Shown here: positions 19,388 through 28,071 of the stretch, piece by piece | How the letters are laid out: the number at the start of each line of letters is the position of its first letter | Position numbering within the stretch: the stretch's first letter is position 1 | Assembly (NCBI GenBank): GCA_003963405.1 | Contig: RXIY01000030.1 | Coordinates: 1-64,000, forward strand | Direction: 5' to 3' | Length of the DNA stretch: 64,000 nucleotides | DNA from: Hyphomicrobiales bacterium | GTDB lineage: Bacteria; Pseudomonadota; Alphaproteobacteria; Rhizobiales; Beijerinckiaceae | Translations under genes and position numbers: made by a program | The notes under the pieces: generated by a model | The model's input: the letters and a program-made list of their open reading frames with translations, nothing else | The model's database searches: none | Told to the model about the DNA's origin: nothing

Positions 19388-21067
19388 TCACATATTGGGA
19401 TAGTTCGGCCCGCCGCCGCCTTCCGGCGGGACCCAGGTGATGTTTTGCGCCGGGTCCTTGATGTCGCAGGTTTTGCAATGGACGCAATTCTGCGCATTGA
19501 TCACGAAACGCGGATCGGTCTTCGCCGCCTCGTCGGCGTAGACGACTTCATAGACGCCTGCCGGACAATAGAGCCGCGCCGGCTCGCCGTAGATCGGCAG
19601 ATTGTCTTCGATCGGGATCGACGGGTCCTTCAGTTTCAGATGCACCGGCTGGTCTTCCTCGTGGTTCGTGTTCGAGACGAAGACCGAGGAGAGCTTGTCG
19701 AAGGCGGGTTTCTGCGTGAGCTTCTGATAGACGATCGGCGTCACTTCCGAGAGCGGCTTCAGGCAGGCGTGGTCCGGCTTGCCATGCGACTGCGTGCCGA
19801 AGAAGGAGAAGCCGAACAGCGAATTGGTCCACATGTCGAGCCCGCCGAGCGCGGCGCCGAGATAGGTGCCGTATTTCGACCAGAGCGGCTTGACGTTGCG
19901 TACCGGCTTCAGGTCGCGTCCGATGTCGGACGCGCGCCAGGCGGCGTCATAGGCCGTCACTTCGTCATAGGCGCGGCCGTCGGCGACGGCGGCGGCGACA
20001 TGCTCCGCGACGAGGATGCCGGAGAGAATGGCGTTGTGCGAGCCCTTGATGCGCGGCACGTTCATGAAGCCCGCCGCGCAGCCGATGAGCGCGCCGCCGG
20101 GGAAGACGAGCTTGGGCACGCTCTGCCAGCCGCCCTCGGTGAGCGCGCGCGCGCCATAGGCGAGGCGCTCGCCGCCCTCGAGCGTCGGCGCGATCATCGG
20201 ATGACACTTGAACCGCTGGAACTCGTCGAAGGGCGAGAGCGTCGGGTTCGAGTAATTGAGGTGCACCACGAAGCCGATCGACACCAGGCCGTCCTCGAAA
20301 TGATAGAGGAACGAGCCCCCGCCCGTGTCCGACTGCAGGGGCCAGCCGAAGGAATGCTGCACCAGGCCGGGCCTGTGCTTCTCCTTGGGGATGCGCCACA
20401 GCTCCTTGAAGCCGATGCCGAATTTCTGCACGTCGCTGTTTTCGGCGAGCCCATATTTGGCGATGAGCTGCTTGGAGAGCGAGCCGCGCGCGCCTTCGGC
20501 GAAGAGCGTATATTTGCCGCGCAGCTCCATGCCGCGCGTGAAGCTGTCCTTCGGCCTGCCCTCGCGATCGACGCCCATGTCGCCGGTGGCGACGCCGCGA
20601 ACCTCGCCATTCTCGCCGTAGAGAACTTCGGCGCCGGCGAAGCCCGGATAGATCTCGACGCCCAATCCTTCCGCCTCGGCGGCGAGGAAGCGCACCAGAT
20701 TGCCCAGCGAGCCGATGAAATTGCCGTGATTGTTCATCAACTTCGGCATCAGGGCGTTGGGCAGGCGAACGCCGCTCTTTTCGGTGAGCAGGAGAAACTG
20801 GTCGTCATGCACCTGCGTCTTCAAGGGCGCGTCGTCGCGCGTGCGCCAGTCGGGCAGCAGGCGGTCGAGGCCGATGGGATCGATCACGGCGCCAGAGAGA
20901 ATATGCGCGCCGGGCTCCGAGCCTTTTTCGATGACGACGACGGAAAGGTCGGGCGCAACCTGTTTGAGGCGAATCGCCGCGGCGAGGCCGGCGGGGCCCG
21001 CGCCGACGATCACCACGTCATAGTCCATGCCTTCGCGCTCGGGCAATTCCGTAATCTCTTCAGCCAT
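19388..21067 (-). CDS. Electron transfer flavoprotein-ubiquinone oxidoreductase
   Basis: A 559-residue ETF-QO, which passes electrons from reduced ETF (fatty- and amino-acid oxidation) into ubiquinone at the inner membrane. FAD binding: VVIVGAGPAGLAAAIRL near residue 20. The quinone-binding and membrane-associated middle (GMELRGKYTLFAEGARGS) is present. The C-terminal 4Fe-4S ligands are YCPAGVYE and CVHCKTCD (528-534). The ATG at 21067 follows AAAAGGGATCGGAA; a longer frame to 21253 does not resemble the family. ETF subunits are not encoded in this window. Confidence 0.95.
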   Translation of the reverse strand: MAEEITELPEREGMDYDVVIVGAGPAGLAAAIRLKQVAPDLSVVVIEKGSEPGAHILSGAVIDPIGLDRLLPDWRTRDDAPLKTQVHDDQFLLLTEKSGVRLPNALMPKLMNNHGNFIGSLGNLVRFLAAEAEGLGVEIYPGFAGAEVLYGENGEVRGVATGDMGVDREGRPKDSFTRGMELRGKYTLFAEGARGSLSKQLIAKYGLAENSDVQKFGIGFKELWRIPKEKHRPGLVQHSFGWPLQSDTGGGSFLYHFEDGLVSIGFVVHLNYSNPTLSPFDEFQRFKCHPMIAPTLEGGERLAYGARALTEGGWQSVPKLVFPGGALIGCAAGFMNVPRIKGSHNAILSGILVAEHVAAAVADGRAYDEVTAYDAAWRASDIGRDLKPVRNVKPLWSKYGTYLGAALGGLDMWTNSLFGFSFFGTQSHGKPDHACLKPLSEVTPIVYQKLTQKPAFDKLSSVFVSNTNHEEDQPVHLKLKDPSIPIEDNLPIYGEPARLYCPAGVYEVVYADEAAKTDPRFVINAQNCVHCKTCDIKDPAQNITWVPPEGGGGPNYPNM

Positions 21068-21188
21068 TTCCGATCCCTTTTTGCGACCCTTTCGCAACTG
21101 CGGCGGCGCACTGTAGCCTTTTTGCGCGCGGCGCGCCAAAAGGAGTTTCTGCCGGTTTGAGGCGGCGTTTCGCGCAAGGAGGCGGCGG

Positions 21189-22181
21189 ATGCGACGCGTG
21201 GCCGCGTTGGCGGCGATCCTTCTCGCGCTCGGCGGCGTCTTCGCCTGGCGCATGATGCGCGACTGGCGCGCCGCCCCCGCGCCCTTCCTCGGCTATGTCG
21301 AGGGGGAGGTTCTCTACATCGGTCCCAATGAGGGCGAAAGGCTCGCGAGCCTCGCGGTGGCGGCGGGTTCGACCGTGAAACCCGGCGACATTCTCTTCGT
21401 CATGTCGACCACGCTGCTCGACCGGCAGCGGTCGGAGATCGTGGCGCGCATCGGCCAGCTCGAGGCGCAAGTGCAGAATTTGCGCGCCGCCACGAGCCGC
21501 CCGGAGCAGGTCGCAGTGTTGCAGGCCGGCCTCGAGCGCGCCGAGGCGGCCCTGAAACTCTCGCGCAACGACTACGATCGCCAGTTGAAGCTCTTCAAGT
21601 CCGGAAACGTCGCCAAGGCGACGCTGGACCGCGCTGAAATGGCGCTGCGGCGCGACGAGGCGAGCGTGAAGGAGGCGCGCCGGCAGGTGAATGCGGCGCT
21701 GATCCCCGGCCGCTCGCAGGAGATCGACGCCGCCGAGGCCGCGATCCGCCAGGCGCGGGCGCAGCTCGAAGGGATCGACATTCGCATCGGCCGCCAGAAG
21801 GTCCGCGCCCCGGCGGCGGGCGTGGTGCAGGATGTGTTCTTCCGTCCCGGCGAGGTGGTGAACGCGGGCCAGCCCGTCGTGGCGCTGCTGCCGCCGGAAA
21901 ATCGCAAGGTGCGGTTTTACGTCCCGGAGCCCCGGCTCGCCGGCGTGAAGGTCGGCGAGCGGGTGAGCGTGGCCTGCGACGGCTGTCCCGCCGACCTCTT
22001 CGGCCGCATTTCCTTCGTGGCCAGCCGTCAGGAATACACGCCGCCGGTGATCTTCAGCGACGTGGAGCGGACGAAGCTCGTCTTCAAGGCCGAGGCGCGG
22101 CTCGAGGGCCGGGCGCGGGACCTGCCGCTCGGCATGCCTGTTTCCGTGACGCCGCTGGCGGCGGGGGAGGCGGGAAAGTGA
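21189..22181 (+). CDS. HlyD-family membrane fusion protein
   Basis: A 330-residue periplasmic adaptor with an N-terminal membrane anchor (residues 3-20). A lipoyl half-motif (VEGEVLYIGPNEGERLASL), a long alpha-hairpin (about 75-200, rich in Glu/Arg/Ala/Gln), a second lipoyl half (VRAPAAGVVQDVFFRPGE) and a beta-barrel follow. It bridges an inner-membrane ABC exporter to the outer membrane. The ABC ATPase starts 18 bases after its stop and the permease overlaps the ATPase, so the three form one exporter operon of the YhiI/YbhG type. Confidence 0.9.
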   Translation: MRRVAALAAILLALGGVFAWRMMRDWRAAPAPFLGYVEGEVLYIGPNEGERLASLAVAAGSTVKPGDILFVMSTTLLDRQRSEIVARIGQLEAQVQNLRAATSRPEQVAVLQAGLERAEAALKLSRNDYDRQLKLFKSGNVAKATLDRAEMALRRDEASVKEARRQVNAALIPGRSQEIDAAEAAIRQARAQLEGIDIRIGRQKVRAPAAGVVQDVFFRPGEVVNAGQPVVALLPPENRKVRFYVPEPRLAGVKVGERVSVACDGCPADLFGRISFVASRQEYTPPVIFSDVERTKLVFKAEARLEGRARDLPLGMPVSVTPLAAGEAGK

Positions 22182-22199
22182 AGGTGAGGGACGCGCCCG

Positions 22200-23144
22200 A
22201 TGCCGGTTGAAAGCATGGCCCCCGCGCCGGACATCGTCATCGACGTCAAGGGCCTCACCAAGTCCTTCGGCGACCGCAAGGTCGTCGACGATCTCACCAT
22301 GAGCGTCGCACGCGGGCATATTCGCGGCTTTCTCGGGCCGAATGGCAGCGGAAAGACGACGACGATCCGCATGCTCTGCGGTCTGCTGACGCCCGATTCC
22401 GGCGAGGGGCGCTGTCTGGGCTACGACATCCGCACCGAGCAGGAGGAGATCAAGCGCCGCGTCGGCTACATGACGCAGGGCTTTTCGCTCTATCGCGACC
22501 TGACCATTCGCGAGAACCTCGAATTCGTCGCGCGTATTTACGGACTCGAGTCGCCGCGCGCGGCGGCGCAGGCGGCGCTGGAGCGGCTCGGGCTCGCAGC
22601 GCGCGCCGATCAGCTCGCGGGCGAGCTTTCGGGTGGCTGGAAGCAGCGGCTCGCGCTCGGGGCCTGCATTCTGCCGGGCCCGGCGCTGCTGCTGCTCGAC
22701 GAACCGACGGCGGGCGTCGATCCCAAGGCGCGGCGCGATTTCTGGGACGAGATCCATCATCTCGCAAATGAAGGGCTCACCGTTCTCGTCTCGACCCATT
22801 ACATGGATGAAGCCGAGCGCTGCCACGAGATCGCTTACATTCTCGACGGGAAGCTCCTCGTCTCCGGCACGATCGAAGAGATCCTTCGCGACGCCGGCCT
22901 GTCGACCTGGGTGGTTGTTGGCGAGGGGCTCGACGATCTCGCGCAACGTCTCAGAGCGGAGCCCAGCGTGGACATGGTGGCGCGTTTCGGCGCCGCGCTC
23001 CATGTCGCGGGGCGCGATGCGACGGCGATGGCGGCCGTCGCCGCCCGCTACGCCGGTTCCGCGCATCGCTGGGCGCAGGATCAGGCGACGCTCGAAGACG
23101 TCTTCATCGAGCTGATGATTCGCAACCACCGGAGCGGGAAATGA
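22200..23144 (+). CDS. ABC exporter ATP-binding protein
   Basis: A 314-residue ABC ATPase. Walker A GPNGSGKTT (46-54), Q-loop YMTQGFSLYRDL, signature LSGGWKQRLAL, Walker B LLLLDEPTAGVD and switch STHYMD are all intact, so it should hydrolyse ATP. The C-terminal 80 residues resemble the regulatory tail of DrrA/CcmA-type ATPases. Its stop overlaps the permease start by 4 bases (ATGA). The likely substrates of this class are drugs, lipids or polysaccharides, which the sequence does not resolve. Confidence 0.93.
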   Translation: MPVESMAPAPDIVIDVKGLTKSFGDRKVVDDLTMSVARGHIRGFLGPNGSGKTTTIRMLCGLLTPDSGEGRCLGYDIRTEQEEIKRRVGYMTQGFSLYRDLTIRENLEFVARIYGLESPRAAAQAALERLGLAARADQLAGELSGGWKQRLALGACILPGPALLLLDEPTAGVDPKARRDFWDEIHHLANEGLTVLVSTHYMDEAERCHEIAYILDGKLLVSGTIEEILRDAGLSTWVVVGEGLDDLAQRLRAEPSVDMVARFGAALHVAGRDATAMAAVAARYAGSAHRWAQDQATLEDVFIELMIRNHRSGK

Positions 23145-24319
23145 CCGATGCGCGGCAAAGCGCGACAAGGCCGCGCCGGCAGGGCGCCGTTGCGCAGGCG
23201 TGGGGGCGTTTCGTCGCCATGTTCATCAAGGAGTTCATCCAGCTGCGCCGCGACCGGCCGACGCTCGGCATGATCGTCGGCATTCCGCTCATCCAGCTCC
23301 TGCTGTTCGGCTACGCCATCAACACCGATCCAAAGCATCTGCCGACCGCGCTGCTGGCGAGCGACGACAGCTCCATCGCCCGCGCCATGATCGGCGCCCT
23401 GCGCGCGACGGACTATTTCGACGTCAAATATGTGGCTTCCGGCGAAAAGGACGCCGACCAGCTGATCCTTTCCAACCGTGTGCAATTTATCATCCAGATT
23501 CCGCCGGACTTCACCCGGCGGCTCGTGCGCGGCGAGCGTCCCGCCGTGCTCCTCATCGCCGACGCCACCGATCCGACGGCCACCGCGGGGGCCGTTGCGG
23601 CGGCGCTCGGCGCGGCCCCGCAGGCGCTCGACCGCGAACTCACGGGCCCCCTCGCGACGCTTGCGCAAAATCCGCCGCCCTTCGATCTCGTCGTGCAGCG
23701 GCGCTACAATCCGGCCGGCGAGGCGCGGCGCAACATCGTGCCCGGGCTGATCGGCACCATCCTCACCATGACCATGCTCACCTATACGGCGCTCTCCGTC
23801 ACGCGCGAGATCGAGCGGGGAACGATGGAGGCCCTGCTCGCCATGCCGGTCAGGCCCGTGGAGATCATGCTGGGCAAGATCACGCCCTATGTCATCGTGG
23901 GCGGCGTGCAGATGGCGACGATTCTCGTCGTCGCGAGCTTCCTGTTCCGCGTGCCGATCGTCGGCTCGCTGTTCGTGCTTGTGTCGCTGACGTTGCTCTT
24001 CATCATCGCCAATCTGTCGATCGGCTACACGCTTTCGACCATCGCCTCGAACCAGCTACAGGCGATTCAGATGACCTTCTTTTTCTTCTTGCCGAGCATG
24101 CTGCTCTCGGGCTTCCTCTTTCCCTTCTATGGCATGCCGGTCTGGGCGCAATATCTGGGCGAGGTTCTCCCGCTCACCCATTATTTGCGCATCGTGCGCT
24201 CGGTCATGCTGAAAGGGTCGGGTTTCGCCGATCTGGCGGTGGACGCAGGCGCCTTGGCGGCTTTCACGGTGGCGGCCATGTCGCTCGCCGTGATGCGGTT
24301 CCGTCAGACGCTGGATTGA
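23141..24319 (+). CDS. ABC-2 type exporter permease
   Basis: A 392-residue integral membrane protein of the ABC2_membrane (YhhJ/YbhR) type: one N-terminal membrane segment (MIVGIPLIQLLLFGYAI), a large periplasmic domain of about 140 residues, then five more segments, with the conserved EIERGTMEALLAMPVRP between the first two. Only one permease gene is present, so it probably functions as a homodimer with two copies of the ATPase. No TolC-like outer-membrane protein is encoded alongside. Confidence 0.92.
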   Translation: MTDARQSATRPRRQGAVAQAWGRFVAMFIKEFIQLRRDRPTLGMIVGIPLIQLLLFGYAINTDPKHLPTALLASDDSSIARAMIGALRATDYFDVKYVASGEKDADQLILSNRVQFIIQIPPDFTRRLVRGERPAVLLIADATDPTATAGAVAAALGAAPQALDRELTGPLATLAQNPPPFDLVVQRRYNPAGEARRNIVPGLIGTILTMTMLTYTALSVTREIERGTMEALLAMPVRPVEIMLGKITPYVIVGGVQMATILVVASFLFRVPIVGSLFVLVSLTLLFIIANLSIGYTLSTIASNQLQAIQMTFFFFLPSMLLSGFLFPFYGMPVWAQYLGEVLPLTHYLRIVRSVMLKGSGFADLAVDAGALAAFTVAAMSLAVMRFRQTLD

Positions 24320-24464
24320 TTTTCGGGACGAACCGGCCCGGCCTGACATCAAAGCGACGCCGCCCCTTTCCGTCATGTCCGCGCTCGTCGCGGCCTGAAC
24401 GCCGGAAGCAGGGCGATTGACGGATGGCCGGCGCGGCCCAACATTGGAGCGGAGGGAGGCGGTC

Positions 24465-24674
24465 ATGTCAGAGCCGGAGACGGATCCAATCACGCGCTTC
24501 AATACGATCGTGAAGGTCGCAGCCATACTCGCGCTGCTGCTCGGCGGCTACAATCTGTGGTCCTTTTTCAACAGCAGCCGCTATCAGGCGCTTTGCGGCG
24601 CTTCCTACTGGGAGCTCAATCGCGCGCAGCTGGATTCCTGCCTGGATCAGAAGCGCGAGCTCGAAGGCAAATAG
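24465..24674 (+). CDS. Small single-pass membrane protein
   Basis: A 69-residue protein with one membrane helix (residues about 16-34, FNTIVKVAAILALLLGGYN) and a short Cys-containing C-terminus (CGASYWELNRAQLDSCLDQK). GGAGGGAGG lies just before the ATG, a strong ribosome-binding site; the in-frame ATG at 24417 has no such site. It is 29 bases before another small secreted protein gene, probably an operon. No family recognised. Confidence 0.6.
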   Translation: MSEPETDPITRFNTIVKVAAILALLLGGYNLWSFFNSSRYQALCGASYWELNRAQLDSCLDQKRELEGK

Positions 24675-24703
24675 CGCCGGCCCTCGTGAAGGAGGGGGAT
24701 GAG

Positions 24704-25129
24704 ATGACGAGAGCCTACGCCGTTCTTGCGATTGCAGCGCTTCTCGCGCCCGCGGCGCGGGCCGCCGAGATTCACCTCGATTGCGGGCGCTCAAATCAGA
24801 CAGCGATGGTGGATATCGACACCGACCGGCAATTCCTGCAGATCATGTGGAGCGAAGGCGTCGGCGAGGAATACAAGCAGGGCGATTCCTATATCTCCGG
24901 CCCCGACAGATATGGGCGCAAGGAGAGGGTCGTTTATGTGATGAACGTCGACAGGAGCCTGATCACCTTCGGCACGGATCGGCTCTGTATGGAGGACGGC
25001 GCGAAGACGTGCAGCGAGCAGCATGTGCGCAATACGCTCGACGTCGGCCGCGGCGAAATGAAATATGACAATGGCGACGAGATCGCCGTGATGACCTGCC
25101 ATCCGGCCCCGCCAGGCCGGCGGTTCTAG
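24704..25129 (+). CDS. Small secreted protein, unknown function
   Basis: A 141-residue protein with a clear signal peptide (MTRAYAVLAIAALLAPAARA) and a mature domain of about 120 residues with four cysteines (HLDCGRSN, RLCMED, KTCSEQ, MTCHPA) that could form two disulfides. GGAGGGGGATGAG precedes the ATG. Nothing in the sequence suggests an enzyme. It is convergent with ubiA. Confidence 0.65.
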   Translation: MTRAYAVLAIAALLAPAARAAEIHLDCGRSNQTAMVDIDTDRQFLQIMWSEGVGEEYKQGDSYISGPDRYGRKERVVYVMNVDRSLITFGTDRLCMEDGAKTCSEQHVRNTLDVGRGEMKYDNGDEIAVMTCHPAPPGRRF

Positions 25130-25145
25130 CCGCCTCTCGTGAGAA

Positions 25146-26096
25146 TCATGCGAGATTCGCCAAGCTTTGCAGGAAGAAGCCTGCAAAGAGCAGGAGGCCC
25201 GCGTCGCGGTTCGAGCGAAAGAGCTTGAGAGCGGTCTCCGTCGGCGCGCCTTCTTGCGTCAGCGACGCTTGCCAGGAAAGATGCGCGCAATAGGCCGCGA
25301 CGCCAAGCCAGACGAAGAGGCCGCCGCCGATCGCATGGGCGGCGAGCGCAACGCAGAGCGCCGAGCCTGCGTAAAGCGCGCTTACGGCGCGCTTGACCTT
25401 CGCCCCGAAGAGGCGCGCGGTCGAGCGCACGCCGGCGATGGCGTCGTCGCGCACGTCCTGCAGCGCGTAGATCGTGTCGAAGCCGATCGTCCAGAGAATG
25501 CAGCTCGCGTAAAGAAGCAAGGCCGGAAGGCCGAGAGAGCCAGTCTGCGCCGTCCAGCCGAGCAGGGCGCCATAGGCGAAGGCGAATCCCAGGATCGCCT
25601 GCGGCCATGAGGTGAAACGTTTCGCGAAGGGATAGACCAAAACGATCAGCGGCGAGAGCAGGCCGAGCGCGATCGTGTAGCCGTTGAACGAAAGCAGGAC
25701 CGCAAGGCCGATGAGGCATTGCGCGACGATGAACCAGAGCGCGGCGCGCGGGCTGACGCGTCCGCTGGCCAGCGGCCGGCCGCGCGTGCGCGCGACTTTC
25801 ACGTCGATGTCGCGGTCCACGTAATCGTTATAGGTCGAGCCCGCGCCACGCATGACGACGGCCCCGATGAAGAACAGCGTCAGATGCCAGAGATTGGGTG
25901 CGCGATGCAGCGCCGCCGAGGCGAGCGCGCTCGATTCCCAGCAAGGCAGCAGCAGGAGCCACCAGCCGACCGGACGATCGAGCCGCGCGAGCTGGACATA
26001 AGGGCGCAGGCTTTCAGGCGCATGGCGCCAGAGCGGATGGTCGGTCTGCGCGTCGGGCAAGGCGGCGCCGTCGCCGCCGTCGTGTGAGAGGGTCAC
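25146..26096 (-). CDS. ubiA: 4-hydroxybenzoate polyprenyltransferase UbiA
   Basis: A 316-residue inner-membrane prenyltransferase that attaches the polyprenyl tail to 4-hydroxybenzoate in ubiquinone synthesis. The two Asp-rich Mg-diphosphate motifs are visible: NDYVDRDID and YALQDVRDD. Eight or nine membrane helices follow from the hydrophobic pattern (WWLLLLPCW, LWHLTLFFIGAVV, and others). It begins with GTG at 26096, inside the GTGA that ends the upstream gene, so translation is coupled. A longer open frame runs through the upstream gene out of frame and is not real. Confidence 0.93.
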   Translation of the reverse strand: MTLSHDGGDGAALPDAQTDHPLWRHAPESLRPYVQLARLDRPVGWWLLLLPCWESSALASAALHRAPNLWHLTLFFIGAVVMRGAGSTYNDYVDRDIDVKVARTRGRPLASGRVSPRAALWFIVAQCLIGLAVLLSFNGYTIALGLLSPLIVLVYPFAKRFTSWPQAILGFAFAYGALLGWTAQTGSLGLPALLLYASCILWTIGFDTIYALQDVRDDAIAGVRSTARLFGAKVKRAVSALYAGSALCVALAAHAIGGGLFVWLGVAAYCAHLSWQASLTQEGAPTETALKLFRSNRDAGLLLFAGFFLQSLANLA

Positions 26097-26542
26097 AGCG
26101 GTCCGGACGGAAGTTTCGGCGGGGCGCCCATGCCGCCGCTCGCGGCCTGCTCGCGCTGCTGCTGCTCCATCTGTTTCATCTTCGCGGCCGCCGTGCAGGC
26201 CTGGGTGGCGAAGGTCTTGGTCTTGTTCGCGGCCTGCCTGAAGCCCTCCAGGACATTGTCGGGAATGTTGCACCATTCCTTGTTCTTGACCATGTAGCCC
26301 GCCATCTCGTTCTCGACGCCGACGAGCTTCTTGGCCGCGGGGCAGGCGGCGTTGGGGTCCATCTTGCCCTTGCCGGCCTTGCCGATGGCGTTCAGAGCCT
26401 GAATCTGCGCCATGCGGCGCTCGGACAGTTTCTGAAAGTCCTCCTGGCAGGATTGTGCGTGGGCGACGCCGCCCGCGGCGCAGAAGGCCATGAGCGACAG
26501 GCCCGCGACGACGCGCAAAAGGGAAGGGGCGCTGATCTTCAT
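26093..26542 (-). CDS. Secreted protein of unknown function upstream of ubiA
   Basis: A 149-residue protein with a signal peptide (start MKISAPSLLRVVAGLS, cleavage near AHA at about 28-30) and a helical mature part with four cysteines (SCQEDF, AACPAA, EWCNIP, QACTAA). The C-terminus is a Gln/Glu stretch followed by a Gly/Pro-rich tail. Its TGA overlaps the GTG start of ubiA by 4 bases. The fold hints at a small four-helix periplasmic protein; no function is known. Confidence 0.65.
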   Translation of the reverse strand: MKISAPSLLRVVAGLSLMAFCAAGGVAHAQSCQEDFQKLSERRMAQIQALNAIGKAGKGKMDPNAACPAAKKLVGVENEMAGYMVKNKEWCNIPDNVLEGFRQAANKTKTFATQACTAAAKMKQMEQQQREQAASGGMGAPPKLPSGPL

Positions 26543-26698
26543 TTTGGAACCGCTCTGCAAATGTTGCTCTTCTGTTAACAGCAGGCTTGCCGCTCGCGCA
26601 AGTTTTCGCCAACCTGTCCGCGAACAAAACGGCTGCTTCATGGCGGCCGATCGGCGACGGGGCCGGCCCGCCGCGGGCTTCTCTCAGGACTTCGACAC

Positions 26699-27451
26699 TT
26701 GTCCCACTATGATTTTTCCGCGCAGCGCCTCTTCGTCGAGGCGGCGCTGGCGCCGGGCGTCGACTTCGTTCCCCCGCCCGAGGCCGTCAATTATCTGCTC
26801 AATGTGCTGCGCCTTCGCACGGGAGATCCGATTCTTCTCTTCAACGGACGCGATGGCGAGTTTCTGGCCCATCTCGCGGAGGCCGCCCGGCGCTCGGCCA
26901 GACTGCGCGTCGAGCGGCTGACGCGGGCGCAGACTCCGCGCCCCGATCTCGACTATTGCTTCGCGCCGCTGAAACAGGCGCGTCTCGACTACATGGCGCA
27001 AAAGGCGACGGAGATGGGCGCGGGCCGGCTCACGCCTGTCGTCACCCGCCGCACCCAGGTCCGCCGCGTCAATTCGGCGCGGCTCAAGGCCAATGCAATC
27101 GAGGCCGCGGAGCAATGCGGCGTCCTCGCCGTGCCGGAGACCGCCGAGGCCGTCGATCTTGTCGATTTCCTCGCCGCCTTTCCGGCGGGGCGGCTGCTCG
27201 TCTTCTGCGACGAGGACGCCCCCGTCGCCAACCCCGTGACCGCGCTTTCTGGCCGCTCGGGGCAGGGAATATCGGTTCTCGTCGGGCCGGAGGGCGGCTT
27301 CGAGGGCGCCGAGCGCGCCGCTATCGCGCGCCTTCCCAATGTCGCCCCAATCTCGCTCGGACCCCGCGTGCTGAGGGCCGACACGGCGGCGGTGGCGGCG
27401 CTCGCGGTCGTGCAGGCCGCGATTGGCGACTGGGGCGTTAACGATTTGTAA
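26699..27451 (+). CDS. rsmE: 16S rRNA (uracil-1498-N3)-methyltransferase RsmE
   Basis: A 250-residue SPOUT-class methyltransferase that methylates U1498 in the decoding centre. The N-terminal PUA-like part has HVLR-type NVLRLRTGDPILLFNGRDGE; the C-terminal knot carries LVGPEGGFEGAE and SLGPRVLRADTA, which bind S-adenosylmethionine. It starts with TTG (26699), with AGGA 9-12 bases upstream; there is no early ATG. Divergent from the secreted-protein/ubiA operon. gshA, common next to rsmE in rhizobia, lies only 0.6 kb away on the opposite strand. Confidence 0.94.
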   Translation: MSHYDFSAQRLFVEAALAPGVDFVPPPEAVNYLLNVLRLRTGDPILLFNGRDGEFLAHLAEAARRSARLRVERLTRAQTPRPDLDYCFAPLKQARLDYMAQKATEMGAGRLTPVVTRRTQVRRVNSARLKANAIEAAEQCGVLAVPETAEAVDLVDFLAAFPAGRLLVFCDEDAPVANPVTALSGRSGQGISVLVGPEGGFEGAERAAIARLPNVAPISLGPRVLRADTAAVAALAVVQAAIGDWGVNDL

Positions 27452-27680
27452 AGGCTGTTTAATCAAACCTTTCGCGTAAACGAAAAATAAAGCGGAGCGT
27501 GTTCTTTAATACACAGGTGACGCAGGCGTCACCCGTCCGGGACACGATGCTGCCATGATGTTGAGCTCTAGTGTCCAGATCGCAGAATCGAGTCCGGCGA
27601 CGTCGTCCGGCCCGTCTGCAATCGGATTTGGGCAAGAGATTGCAGACGCCTCGAGGCGCGCAATCGGAGAAAGGCCGCCA

Positions 27681-27986
27681 ATGATGTTCGCCGACTTCCG
27701 CCCCAATGCGCCGCTGATGATCGCAGCGGCCGCTGCGCTCGCTGCGTCTCTTTCGGCCGCTCCGGCGATGGCGGAGACCTCAAATCACTGCGCGCGCTAC
27801 GGCGCGGATTATGTCGCCGTTGCGGGCTCCAACGGCTGCGTCAAGATCGGCGGCCATGTCCGCGTCGACATCGCCCGCGCGCCGGTCGCCCCCATGGGCT
27901 ACGCCGCCATGACCGACGGCGTGCAGCGTACCTCCCAGCTCCAGCCCATGGCGCCGTTTGGCCTGAACGATCTGTTCCCGCGCTGA
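27681..27986 (+). CDS. Short secreted protein resembling a porin N-terminus
   Basis: About 101 residues: a signal peptide ending AMA (about 33), then CARYGADYVAVAGSNGC and VKIGGHVRVDI. This segment resembles the N-terminal hallmark of rhizobial Porin_2 proteins (a Cys-Tyr-Gly...Cys-hydrophobic-GGYVR pattern), but the protein stops about 65 residues later with no beta-barrel. It is either a stand-alone small envelope protein or a remnant of a porin gene. GGAGAAAGG lies upstream of two adjacent ATGs (27681 and 27684). Not frameshifted into a longer porin frame as far as I can see. Confidence 0.6.
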   Translation: MMFADFRPNAPLMIAAAAALAASLSAAPAMAETSNHCARYGADYVAVAGSNGCVKIGGHVRVDIARAPVAPMGYAAMTDGVQRTSQLQPMAPFGLNDLFPR

Positions 27987-28071
27987 GCTACGCGCTCGAG
28001 GATACCGCGCGTCATTGCGCGGTTTTCTGAGCGCCTGAAGTTGGCTGCGGGCGCGCGATGATTCGGTGGTT

